A stretch of 64,000 nucleotides of DNA from Lachnospiraceae bacterium (GTDB lineage Bacteria > Bacillota > Clostridia > Lachnospirales > Lachnospiraceae), in the NCBI GenBank assembly GCA_017482485.1, contig JAFUMV010000028.1:1-64000 (forward strand), written 5' to 3'. This document shows, one piece after another, positions 17,962 to 26,728 of this stretch. How positions within the stretch are numbered: position 1 is the first letter of the stretch; every line of letters starts with the position of its first letter. The translations under genes and the position numbers were made by a program. The notes beneath the pieces are model-generated. The model ran no database searches and was not told the origin of the DNA. It saw only the letters and a list, made by a program, of their open reading frames with translations.

Positions 17962-18873
17962 TCAGTCCTTCAGAGAACCGATCATAACACCCTTCACGAA
18001 AAACTTCTGCAAAAACGGATATAAAATAATCATCGGCAGACTGGAAACGACAATCAGACCGTATTTTAAAAGCTGCTTCATGTTTTCTGCTGACATCATG
18101 GCCTCCGTATCGTTCATGGAAGCCAGGTCGGCTGTGGAAAACTGATTTTGTATCAGAATTTCCCGCAGAATCATCTGCAGCGGATACTTCTCACGGGAGG
18201 ACAGATAAAGCAGCGCATCCATATAGGAATTCCAGTGTCCCACCGCATAATAAAGGGTTAAAACGCCAACAACCGGTGTGGAAAGCGGCAAAACAATTTT
18301 CAGGTAAAACTGAATATAGGATGCTCCATCAATGATCGCGGCCTCCTGCATTTCATGGGGAATGGAGGACTGCATAAAGGATCGGGCAATAATCAGATTA
18401 TAAGCGCTCACCGCCCCCGGAAGAATCATCGCCCAGAAGCTGTCCAGCAAATGCAGATTCCGGATATTTAAATAAGTAGGAATCATACCTCCGCCGAAAT
18501 ACATGGTGAAAACAATCATCAGCATAATCAGCTGTTTGCCGTAAAATCTTCTGCGGGACAGCACAAACGCTGCTGTCATCGTCATCACCACATTCAGTCC
18601 GGTTCCGACCACCGTATAAATCACCGTATTCAAATAAGAGCTCCAGATGTTTTTATATTGAAAGATTCTCTGATAGCCCTGCAGCTGGATTCCCTTGGGA
18701 AGAAAAAGCACCTTTCCATTTAACACCAGCGTCGGATCAGAAACGGAGGCCACGCATACAAAATATAACGGATAAATGGTAATCACCACAACAAAGGCCA
18801 CGATCAAAACTGCAATCGCATAATAAATGCGGTCAGAAATTCCCATTTTAACTCTATGTTTTTTCTGTTTCAT
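17962..18873 (-). CDS. ytcP: Carbohydrate ABC transporter permease, YtcP-type
   Basis: A 303-residue inner-membrane permease of the CUT1 (MalG-like) class. The conserved ATPase-contact loop is EAAIIDGASYIQFYLKIVLPLS. The first membrane span is YYAIAVLIVAFVVVITIYPLYF, and there are about six spans. It pairs with the LplB-type permease 11 bp upstream. No ATPase is encoded here, so a shared MsmX-like ATPase elsewhere is expected, as is usual for LplB/YtcP systems. Confidence 0.88.
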   Translation of the reverse strand: MKQKKHRVKMGISDRIYYAIAVLIVAFVVVITIYPLYFVCVASVSDPTLVLNGKVLFLPKGIQLQGYQRIFQYKNIWSSYLNTVIYTVVGTGLNVVMTMTAAFVLSRRRFYGKQLIMLMIVFTMYFGGGMIPTYLNIRNLHLLDSFWAMILPGAVSAYNLIIARSFMQSSIPHEMQEAAIIDGASYIQFYLKIVLPLSTPVVGVLTLYYAVGHWNSYMDALLYLSSREKYPLQMILREILIQNQFSTADLASMNDTEAMMSAENMKQLLKYGLIVVSSLPMIILYPFLQKFFVKGVMIGSLKD

Positions 18874-18884
18874 TGCTTTTCCTC

Positions 18885-19841
18885 CTACCAGAGAGACACT
18901 TCTGTCACTTTTTTTGAAATTTTATTTACCACAGTGAGCAAAAACAGATTCACCACAGAATTAAACATTCCCACTGCTGCCGAATATCCATACTGGGCCC
19001 GCTGTATGCCCTGTTTATAAGTATAAGTAGCGATAATCTCGGAGGTCTGGCTGTTTGTGGTATTCTGCAGCAGATATACCTTTTCAAATCCAACGCTCAT
19101 AATGGAGCCGAAATGTAAAATCAATAAAATCACAATTGTCGGCAGTATGCCCGGCAAATCAATGTAACGCATCCGCTGAATCCGGTTTGCACCATCCAGC
19201 TGCGCCGCTTCATGCAGCTCCGGGTTGACGGAGCTGAGCGCCGCCAGATAAATCACGGAATCCCATCCCAGATTCTGCCAGATTCCCGACCACACATAGA
19301 CATGCCGAAACATGGAGGGTTCTCCCAGAAAGTTGATTGCCTTTCCTCCGCCCCATACCACCAGCCGGTTTATGATTCCGCTGGAAGGGGAGAGAAACAG
19401 CTGAAGCATGCCCACTATTACAATGGTTGAAATGAAATGGGGCGCATAGGTGATCGTCTGAATCGCCTTCCTCCCTTTGGAATCCCGAAAGCTGTTTAAA
19501 ACCAGGGCGAACAGAATCGGAATCGGCATACTTGCCAGAAGGGAATAAAAACTCAGCACCAGAGTATTTTTCAATGTCAGTTCAAAATAGGGGCCCGTAA
19601 AAAACTCCATAAAATTATCAAACCCTACCCAGATACTCTTTTCAAATCCCAATGCCGGATCATAATCAAGAAAGGCTATTTTTAATCCGTAGATCGGAAA
19701 ATACTTAAATATGATAAAATACGCCACGATGGGAAGTATCAGCAGATAGAGCTGATAATCCGCTTTCATCTGATACATGACTTTTCTGATTGTTACACCA
19801 TTCAAACTGTTTTTTTTCCTCGTTATCCTTCGCATGGTCAT
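18885..19841 (-). CDS. lplB: Carbohydrate ABC transporter permease, LplB-type
   Basis: A 318-residue CUT1 (MalF-like) permease. After a basic N-terminus it opens with LYLLILPIVAYFIIFKYFPIYG, typical of LplB, and the EAA loop reads EAAQLDGANRIQRMRYIDLPG. AGGAGG lies 9 nt before the start. It is the first gene of the minus-strand operon, transcribed divergently from the AraC regulator, and its promoter is at 19937-19966. Confidence 0.88.
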   Translation of the reverse strand: MTMRRITRKKNSLNGVTIRKVMYQMKADYQLYLLILPIVAYFIIFKYFPIYGLKIAFLDYDPALGFEKSIWVGFDNFMEFFTGPYFELTLKNTLVLSFYSLLASMPIPILFALVLNSFRDSKGRKAIQTITYAPHFISTIVIVGMLQLFLSPSSGIINRLVVWGGGKAINFLGEPSMFRHVYVWSGIWQNLGWDSVIYLAALSSVNPELHEAAQLDGANRIQRMRYIDLPGILPTIVILLILHFGSIMSVGFEKVYLLQNTTNSQTSEIIATYTYKQGIQRAQYGYSAAVGMFNSVVNLFLLTVVNKISKKVTEVSLW

Positions 19842-19936
19842 ATTGATATGCCTCCTGAAAAAGTAGTGTTACAGGTAAAACAATGTTATGGAAGAAGCTT
19901 TTTCCCCAAACATTTTTGTCGTTTCTGTCTACGCGA

Positions 19937-19966
19937 ACTATATCATCGTCCATCTTTTAAAGTCAA
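19937..19966 (-). promoter_or_regulatory. Probable promoter of the sugar-uptake operon
   Basis: Minus strand TTGACT (19966-19961), 18-bp spacer, TATAGT (19942-19937). It lies about 95 bp before lplB. Confidence 0.6.
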
Positions 19967-20005
19967 TCTGCAAATATTGTTCGCTGTTTATCCCGCTTTT
20001 TTAGG

Positions 20006-20063
20006 CACAATCTACAATCTCCAAAAATTGTAGATTGTGAATTTTATCATATATGTTTATAAT
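20006..20063 (+). promoter_or_regulatory. araC-type regulator promoter with overlapping 13-bp inverted repeat
   Basis: A perfect inverted repeat CACAATCTACAAT (20006-20018) / ATTGTAGATTGTG (20027-20039) is followed by TATAAT at 20058-20063. The right arm runs into the -35 TTGTGA (20035-20040), 17 bp before the -10. This makes it a likely operator in the divergent region, controlling the regulator and perhaps lplB. It could also be a transcribed hairpin. Confidence 0.65.
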
Positions 20064-20143
20064 GAGATAGCAACATCGGCAAATGCCAATATGCTTTTTA
20101 TACTTTTTTCCGCATTTAATATTAAAAGGAGGTTGCTGAACTC

Positions 20144-22336
20144 ATGCGCCGTTTAAAAATATTGCAGGAGACTTTTCGCCGCTCCGAAACATTCCGCCAA
20201 ATGTTCATCACCCTTTTTATTATTTTTCTTCTGCCCTTTTTTTTGCTGGTCATCTTTTCACAGGCTGCCTATTCCCGTCATTTTTCACAGGAATCCGAAA
20301 ACCTGTATGCCTCGCAGTTGTCTTCCTTTCGCTTTTTTACTTCGCAGGTTGACCACACCTTCGGAAGCATTGTCAACCAGCTGCAGTATGACCGTTCCAT
20401 AGCCACCGCCTACACTCCCAAAGATGCTCTGGCTGCACAGGAGCTGATCAGCAAGCTTCAAAGCTATTCCTCCTCCCAGCAGTATGTCAGTGATGTCTGG
20501 TACTACTGCGAAGGCGACGACTATTTGTTTTCCTCCAAAACCTCCAATTCCATTCCTTTTTTCTGCGATAAACACTATCGTATAGACCGGATGGATGAAG
20601 CATCATTTACCTCCTTTCTTGGCTCTAACCGGACGAACACCGTCTTATCTGCAACGGATTTACAGCAGCATGAACGTGTATTTTTGTTCGTTTTTCCATT
20701 AATACATTCTGCTCAGGCAGAATTTGACTACCATCAGATCATTTTCACGATCTCCGAAGACTGGCTGCGCAGTATGACCATTCCGCAGTCTCTTTCCGCT
20801 GCCGCCCTGGTTACATACAACGATCAGATTCTCTGTTTTTCAGGAGAATCTGTTTTAACACAAATAGAAGCACAGGAAATCCTGACCTCTTATCCCCTGT
20901 CAGCTTCCCGAAATGAACAACAGGACATCCTGCTCGGAACCGCTCGTCTTTCCGATGGAAATGCCCTCAAAATCTACTCTACCGATACCCCGGGGGAAAG
21001 CTGGAATCTTTATCTGTTTGTTGAAAATGCTTTTGTTTTTCAAAACAGCAAAATAATTATCCTGCATCTGATTCTGGCTTTTTTACTGAGCTCCGGCCTA
21101 TTGATCTGCCTGCTTCTGACAAAAAAAATCTATTTTCCGCTGGAAAAACTGCGTGAAAAAGTTGACATTCTTTCCCAGAATGCAGCACATCAGGAGATTG
21201 AAAACGATTATCGCTATATTGATACCAAAATCAGTATGCTGATTCAAAAGCAGCAGGTTTTAAATGATCAGATCAGTGAAAATGCTTTTGCAGTGGAAAA
21301 GATTTTCTCTCATAATCTGCTCCACAACTATTACGAAACCGGGGAAAAATACAACCTTTTGGCTGAGCCGTTCCAATTGTCCTTTCCTCACAACAGTTTT
21401 CTTGTGTTTACCATCCTGTTTTCCACAGAAGATATGGCGGCAAACATTCTGAAGATGAAAGCCATTATGAAAGGAAATGACTGGCGCATCCTGTTTTCCG
21501 GAATAACAGATGTTCCATCCGGCATCCTGGGAATTGTTTCTCTTTCCCCCGACAGCCATGACAGCTTCCGGCAGTCAGCGCAAAGGCTTTTCAGCGAATT
21601 TCAGGAAATCATCGCGGTCGGAATCGGAAACGCATACGGCTCCATTGATCAGATTCCGATATCCTATTTACAGTCGCTCTGCGCCTGCAACCGTGCCGCT
21701 GCCGGAACCATCTGTCACTTTTACGGAGAAGCTGCTTCTGAGATTCCACAGGAAAATCCGCTCCGATTCTGCCGGGAATTGAAGGAGCGCCTGGAAATGT
21801 GCGAAACCTCCCCTCAGGATTCCGTCACTGAAATGATTTCGATAATCGAAGCAACCCTGCCTCTCATTGAGCAGTTTCCAACCGTTTCCTCCGGCTGCAT
21901 CAACAGTTCCGCTGCGTTTCTGTCGCCCGCACTGATATTTTTGTACGACAGGCACATCGGTCTCTCCCCTCTCCTGGACTGTATCTGTCATTGTGAGAAT
22001 TTTCTGCTGGCCGACACCGAGGCAACGCCGATCCTCAAAATGACACAATATATTCAGGCAAATTTTACCGATCCAAATTTCTCCCTGAAACTGATGGCCG
22101 CGCATTTCTCCATGTCGGAGCCTGCGCTGTGCAGCTATTACAAAAAGCAGCTGGGAAAATCCATTTTGGACGATGTGACGGAACTAAAGATACAGGAAGC
22201 CATGGCATTGCTTAAAAATACAAATCTATCCATCTCAGAAATCAGCAACGCAGTAGGCTACAGCAATGTAAATTCATTTATACGACGTTTTAAACAGATT
22301 CACGGAATCACTCCCGGAAACTATCGTAAACAGTGA
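20144..22336 (+). CDS. Membrane-anchored AraC-family regulator
   Basis: A 730-residue one-component sensor-regulator. Span 1 is residues ~24-44 (ITLFIIFLLPFFLLVIF), and an extracellular Cache-like region of ~255 residues follows. Span 2 (LHLILAFLLSSGLLICLLL, ~303-322) leads into a HAMP-like stretch. The C-terminal AraC domain (about 635-730) contains SLKLMAAHFSMSEPALCSYY and ISEISNAVGYSNVNSFIRRF. Such proteins usually sense an oligosaccharide and activate the neighbouring LplB/YtcP transporter. It is divergent from that operon and 24 bp before the glycosidase gene. Confidence 0.88.
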   Translation: MRRLKILQETFRRSETFRQMFITLFIIFLLPFFLLVIFSQAAYSRHFSQESENLYASQLSSFRFFTSQVDHTFGSIVNQLQYDRSIATAYTPKDALAAQELISKLQSYSSSQQYVSDVWYYCEGDDYLFSSKTSNSIPFFCDKHYRIDRMDEASFTSFLGSNRTNTVLSATDLQQHERVFLFVFPLIHSAQAEFDYHQIIFTISEDWLRSMTIPQSLSAAALVTYNDQILCFSGESVLTQIEAQEILTSYPLSASRNEQQDILLGTARLSDGNALKIYSTDTPGESWNLYLFVENAFVFQNSKIIILHLILAFLLSSGLLICLLLTKKIYFPLEKLREKVDILSQNAAHQEIENDYRYIDTKISMLIQKQQVLNDQISENAFAVEKIFSHNLLHNYYETGEKYNLLAEPFQLSFPHNSFLVFTILFSTEDMAANILKMKAIMKGNDWRILFSGITDVPSGILGIVSLSPDSHDSFRQSAQRLFSEFQEIIAVGIGNAYGSIDQIPISYLQSLCACNRAAAGTICHFYGEAASEIPQENPLRFCRELKERLEMCETSPQDSVTEMISIIEATLPLIEQFPTVSSGCINSSAAFLSPALIFLYDRHIGLSPLLDCICHCENFLLADTEATPILKMTQYIQANFTDPNFSLKLMAAHFSMSEPALCSYYKKQLGKSILDDVTELKIQEAMALLKNTNLSISEISNAVGYSNVNSFIRRFKQIHGITPGNYRKQ

Positions 22337-22360
22337 TTTCAAAAACGAAAGGAGAAAAAC

Positions 22361-23911
22361 ATGCCTGCATTCAGACAAAACGATGAACTCACACTGGCCC
22401 CCGAGGCTCTGGTCAAGGAAAATGTATTTCTTACAAAAACGCCTGATACCGATGCCTTACCAACCTTTGAAGCCTCCAAGAACAAGCTTCCCATTCCGCT
22501 CTGGGATGGGCATGAGGCTTTTATCGACTGCTATTGGAAAACCTGGCAGTTAGCCTTTGGCAATTTGAGGAATCCCCTCCCCGGTACCGGCTTTGTTTCC
22601 AGCTTTATAGATACGGCTTTTAACGGCTGCCTGTTCATGTGGGATTCTTCTTTTATCTTAATGTTCGGCAAATATGCAGACAGGATTTTTAACTTCCAAA
22701 AGACGCTGGACAACTTTTATTCCCATCAGCATAAGGATGGTTTTATCTGTCGTGAAATCGATGAGGCAACAGGAACGGATCGCTTTACACGTTATGATCC
22801 TTCCGCAACCGGTCCCGATATCATGGCCTGGTGCGAATGGGAATACTTTCTGAATTTCGGAGATAAAGACCGGCTTTCAAAAGTTTTTCCGCCCCTTATG
22901 GCATATCATCGCTGGATGGCCGCCAATCACACATGGCCGGACGGCACCTATTTTTCCAGCGGCTGGGGCTGCGGAATGGATAACTCTCCCCGCCTGATGC
23001 CGGGCACCTCCGTCTCTTTCAGCCATGGTCACATGATCTGGGTAGATGCCTGCCTCCAGGCACTGCTTAGCTGTAACATTCTGATTGAAATGGCAGCCCT
23101 CCTTGGCAGAACAGAATTTATTGAAGAGCTGAAAACAGAACGAAATCATCTGAATGCGGTGATAAACGAAAAGCTCTGGGACGATAAAACAGGCTTCTAT
23201 TACGACCTCTGGAAAAACGGGGAACACAACATGGTTCGGCATGTAGGCGCATTTTGGGCACTGATTGCGCAATGTGTGTCAAAAGATAGGGCCAAAAGGC
23301 TGATTGCTCATCTGGAGGATGAAAGAGGCTTTAAGACCCCTCACAGGGTTCCCACGCTTGCATGTGACCATCCTGCCTATGACAAAAGAGGAAACTACTG
23401 GTGCGGAAGTGTCTGGTCTCCTACCAATTACATGGTTCTCAAAGGCCTTGACAAATACGGAGAGTATTCACTCTCACATCAAATCGCATTGGAACACCTT
23501 GATGCAGTGGTTCGCGTTTTTCAGGAGCACGGTACTGTATTCGAAAATTATGCGCCGGAATTCATCAATGACGCAAGACCTGCAAAGGGAAATATCGCCC
23601 GTCCGGATTTTGTTGGCTGGACCGGTCTTTCTCCTATTTCCATTTTGTTCGAGCATGTATTCGGCATCAAACCAAATGCTGCCGAGCATAAAATTGTCTG
23701 GGATGTCAACCTCACCGAAAGACACGGGATCGAAAAATATCCCTTTGGCACAGACGGCGAGCTGACACTGATGTGCGAGACGAGAGGCGATCAAAATGAA
23801 AAGCCGCAAATAACGCTTCTTTCAAACGTTCCGGTTGAATTGGAAGTCATTTGGGGCACAGAAAAGAATAAACATACTTTTTTAATCTCCCGGACCTCTT
23901 CATCCAAATAA
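22361..23911 (+). CDS. Glycoside hydrolase of the (alpha/alpha)6 GH63/GH37-like type
   Basis: A 516-residue cytoplasmic enzyme (no signal peptide) of the mannosylglycerate-hydrolase-like/trehalase-like clan. Diagnostic stretches are LFMWDSSFILMFGKY, the acid-bearing loop GWGCGMDNSPR, YYDLWKNG, YWCGSVWSPTNYMV and GTVFENYAPE, where the glutamates are candidates for the base. The exact substrate cannot be read from sequence; an alpha-linked glucoside or mannoside taken up by the neighbouring transporter is likely. AAAGGAGAAAAAC precedes the start. It is co-transcribed with the AraC regulator. Confidence 0.82.
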   Translation: MPAFRQNDELTLAPEALVKENVFLTKTPDTDALPTFEASKNKLPIPLWDGHEAFIDCYWKTWQLAFGNLRNPLPGTGFVSSFIDTAFNGCLFMWDSSFILMFGKYADRIFNFQKTLDNFYSHQHKDGFICREIDEATGTDRFTRYDPSATGPDIMAWCEWEYFLNFGDKDRLSKVFPPLMAYHRWMAANHTWPDGTYFSSGWGCGMDNSPRLMPGTSVSFSHGHMIWVDACLQALLSCNILIEMAALLGRTEFIEELKTERNHLNAVINEKLWDDKTGFYYDLWKNGEHNMVRHVGAFWALIAQCVSKDRAKRLIAHLEDERGFKTPHRVPTLACDHPAYDKRGNYWCGSVWSPTNYMVLKGLDKYGEYSLSHQIALEHLDAVVRVFQEHGTVFENYAPEFINDARPAKGNIARPDFVGWTGLSPISILFEHVFGIKPNAAEHKIVWDVNLTERHGIEKYPFGTDGELTLMCETRGDQNEKPQITLLSNVPVELEVIWGTEKNKHTFLISRTSSSK

Positions 23912-23920
23912 GATTTCATA

Positions 23921-24062
23921 AAGATAGAATTTCGCTCTGCGAAATTCTCCGCCTGCGGCAGGTCCGCAAAGCGGATATCTTCCATTCCGCCGCAGTGCGA
24001 GCCCCCGGAGGGGATTTTTTATGCGATAGGAATCCGGAGGACTTTCCTATCGCATAAAAAAT
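23921..24062. repeat. Cloverleaf-like palindrome plus 19-bp inverted repeat
   Basis: An outer stem AAGATA (23921-23926) / TATCTT (23976-23981) closes three arms: GAATTTCGC/GCGAAATTC with loop TCT, CCGC/GCGG with loop CT, and TCCGC/GCGGA with loop AAA. After a short link, 24014-24032 pairs perfectly with 24044-24062 over 19 bp around TCCGGAGGACT. There is no ORF. It lies between two convergent genes. Confidence 0.8.
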
Positions 24063-24088
24063 GGCAGGCACATTTTGTGTCTGCCATT
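24061..24088. terminator. Bidirectional terminator between glycosidase and ftsH
   Basis: ATGGCAG-CACA pairs with TGTG-CTGCCAT. An A run lies on the left (T run for the minus strand), and TTTT plus a later T7 lie on the right. The left arm overlaps the end of the 19-bp palindrome. Confidence 0.75.
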
Positions 24089-24146
24089 TTGCTCTATTTT
24101 TTTGCACAAGCCAAACTGCCTTTTATTCTGCCGACAGCTTTAATCA

Positions 24147-26456
24147 TCACTTTTTGTCATCGTCCAGATGTCCGCCTGAAAATCTGCCCGTCGGTCCTTT
24201 GTTCTGCGCTTCAGGTCCGGGGGTGGGAGGTGTCCAGCGCTGCTCTGAACTGCTGTCTTTATTATCAGCCTTTTCTGCGGAATTTTCAGCAGGTTTCTCC
24301 TGATTTGCAGAAAGTTCCTCCGCCGCTTTTTCATTATTCCGGGCCGCCTGTGCCTCCTGGCTCTCGTACAGCTCCCAGGGCTTCAAAACCGGACTCTGCC
24401 CGGGCTGCGCGGATGTAGCTGTCGTTGACTGTGTCTGCCCGGCCGAAGGCTGCCCCTGTGCTGCCGGCTGTGTCTGCCCGGCTGAAGGCTGCGCCTGTGC
24501 TGCTGGCGTCTCCTCCGGCTCCTCGATGCCTTTGATCTGCCGGTAGATTCTCATGAATTCCTTACCGGTAATGGTTTCCTTCTCGATCAGATACTCTGCC
24601 AGCTTATCCATCACCTCACGGTTTGCAGAAAGCAGCTCCAACGCTTCCTGATAGCACTCTTTTAAGATCTTCATCACTTCCTGATCGATCTCTGCAGCCG
24701 TTGCATCAGAACAGTTCATTACCGCTCTTCCGTCCAGATACTGACTCTCGATGGATTCAAGGCCGATGAGTCCGAACTTTTTGCTCATACCAAAACGGGT
24801 CACCATGGAACGTGCAACGCCTGTCGCCTGTTCGATATCATTTGCCGCACCGGTAGTGACCGTATCGAACACGATTTCCTCCGCTGCGCGTCCGCCCAGA
24901 TAGCCCACCAGCATATCATGAAGCTCCGCCTGAGTGTTTAAAAATTTCTCTTCTTCCGGCACATGCATGACATACCCCAGCGCACCCATGGTTCTGGGCA
25001 CAATGGTGATCTTCTGTACAGGTTCGGAATTCTTCTGCAGAGCAGCTACCAGCGCATGCCCTACTTCATGATAGGAAACGATGCGGCGTTCCTGAGGGCT
25101 CATGATGCGGTCTTTCTTCTCCTTGCCCACAAGCACCTGCTCCACCGCCTCAAACAGATCCTTCTGGCACACATAGGATCTGCCCTGCTTTACCGCATTA
25201 ATCGCAGCTTCGTTGATCATATTCGCAAGATCGGAACCCACCGCACCGCTGGTCGCCAGCGCAATCGCTTCAAAGTCAACGGTTTCATCCATCTTGACAT
25301 CCTTGGCATGCACTTTCAGAATTTCCACACGCCCCTTCAGGTCGGGCTTATCCACAATAATACGTCTGTCAAAACGACCAGGACGCAGAAGTGCCTTATC
25401 CAGAATTTCCGGACGGTTGGTGGCGCCCAGCACCAGAATACCCTTGGAAGTATCAAAACCATCCATTTCGGAAAGCAGCTGGTTCAATGTCTGCTCGCGC
25501 TCTTCGTTTCCGCCGCCGTATTTGGAATCACGGCTCCGGCCGATGGCATCAATTTCATCGATGAAAATAATACAGGGCGCATTCTTGGTTGCTTCCTTAA
25601 ACAGATCTCTTACGCGGGAAGCGCCCACACCAACATACAGTTCGATAAAATCAGAACCGGTCAGGGAGAAAAACGGCACCTGCGCTTCTCCGGCAACTGC
25701 CTTTGCAAGCAGTGTCTTACCGGTTCCGGGAGGTCCCACGAGAAGGGCGCCCTTGGGCAGCTTCGCGCCGATGCCCACATATTTCTGAGGATTGTGGAGA
25801 AAATCCACCACTTCCTGTAAAGATTCCTTCGCCTCATCTTCACCGGCCACATCCTTAAAGGTAACGCCGGTCTCTTTCTGCACATAAACCTTGGCATTGC
25901 TCTTGCCCACACCCATCGGGCCGCCGCTTCCGCCCATCTTTTTAAACATGACGCTCAACAGAATCCACATCAGTCCGATCGGCAGAACGTAGGTCAAAAG
26001 CAGTGAAAGCAGAAATCCCGAATTATCCGGAATGTCTTTCCCCAGCTTCACATCATACTGATTCAGAAATTCCACGAGCGCATCATCCGACTGCGCTTTA
26101 CCGGTATAGTAAGTCAACTGGGATCCGGAATAATACATAAAACCGATATTCCTGCCGCTTTCCTTGGGCTCGATATAAATCTTCTCATCATCCCAGGAAA
26201 CCTGCTCCACCTCACCGTCCACTACCATCTGCTGGAACTCATCATAGGTAATTTCCTGATTGGTGGCACCATTGATCATCTTCATAAAAAAACTCATGGA
26301 AAACAGTGTAATCACTGCCGCAATCGCCAGCAAAATCAGACTTGTCCGCCTGGGATCCTGTCCCTGTCCTCCGGGTCTTCCCGGGCCGCCCTGTCCATTT
26401 CCCGGACCGCCCTGATTTCCAGGGCCGCTGTTATAAGAATTTAAATTGTTATCCAT
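24147..26456 (-). CDS. ftsH: ATP-dependent zinc metalloprotease FtsH, with extended low-complexity tails
   Basis: Membrane AAA+ protease for quality control of membrane and regulatory proteins. It is 769 residues, longer than the usual ~610-650. A Gly/Pro/Asn-rich N-terminus precedes span 1 (LILLAIAAVITLFSMSFF, ~40-57); span 2 is SLLLTYVLPIGLMWILLSVMF. Walker A is GPPGTGKT near residue 240, Walker B is IIFIDEIDAIG, and the second region of homology ends in LLRPGRFDR. The zinc site reads HEVGH near 462 (family usually HEAGH). The last ~130 residues hold near-repeats of AQPSAGQTQ followed by a charged tail. Confidence 0.95.
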   Translation of the reverse strand: MDNNLNSYNSGPGNQGGPGNGQGGPGRPGGQGQDPRRTSLILLAIAAVITLFSMSFFMKMINGATNQEITYDEFQQMVVDGEVEQVSWDDEKIYIEPKESGRNIGFMYYSGSQLTYYTGKAQSDDALVEFLNQYDVKLGKDIPDNSGFLLSLLLTYVLPIGLMWILLSVMFKKMGGSGGPMGVGKSNAKVYVQKETGVTFKDVAGEDEAKESLQEVVDFLHNPQKYVGIGAKLPKGALLVGPPGTGKTLLAKAVAGEAQVPFFSLTGSDFIELYVGVGASRVRDLFKEATKNAPCIIFIDEIDAIGRSRDSKYGGGNEEREQTLNQLLSEMDGFDTSKGILVLGATNRPEILDKALLRPGRFDRRIIVDKPDLKGRVEILKVHAKDVKMDETVDFEAIALATSGAVGSDLANMINEAAINAVKQGRSYVCQKDLFEAVEQVLVGKEKKDRIMSPQERRIVSYHEVGHALVAALQKNSEPVQKITIVPRTMGALGYVMHVPEEEKFLNTQAELHDMLVGYLGGRAAEEIVFDTVTTGAANDIEQATGVARSMVTRFGMSKKFGLIGLESIESQYLDGRAVMNCSDATAAEIDQEVMKILKECYQEALELLSANREVMDKLAEYLIEKETITGKEFMRIYRQIKGIEEPEETPAAQAQPSAGQTQPAAQGQPSAGQTQSTTATSAQPGQSPVLKPWELYESQEAQAARNNEKAAEELSANQEKPAENSAEKADNKDSSSEQRWTPPTPGPEAQNKGPTGRFSGGHLDDDKK

Positions 26457-26728
26457 TCAGATTCCCTTTCTTTTCACATTATCATCTTACTGACACATAT
26501 TTTTACCGAAATACCATCATAAATAAAATGACACAATTATCTAATAATTATAGACATTCACCCAAAAGAAATCAATAGAAAAACGGTGAAATTGTTGTGT
26601 CCTGAACCGGTTCTGAACCCTTTTTGGCAACATAAGATTTTTTTATGAAAAACGGTAGATTTTTATTGTCCTTACGTTATATAATCATGAGGTAAAAAAG
26701 CGTAACAGAAAAAAGGAGCCTGCTATTT

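Noticed and set aside
23921..23981. tRNA gene, because of the cloverleaf outline
   Set aside because: Arms are too short and lack the T-loop, D-loop and acceptor features of a tRNA.
24963..25820. Open frame on + opposite ftsH (285 codons)
   Set aside because: Shadow of the highly conserved ftsH ATPase region.
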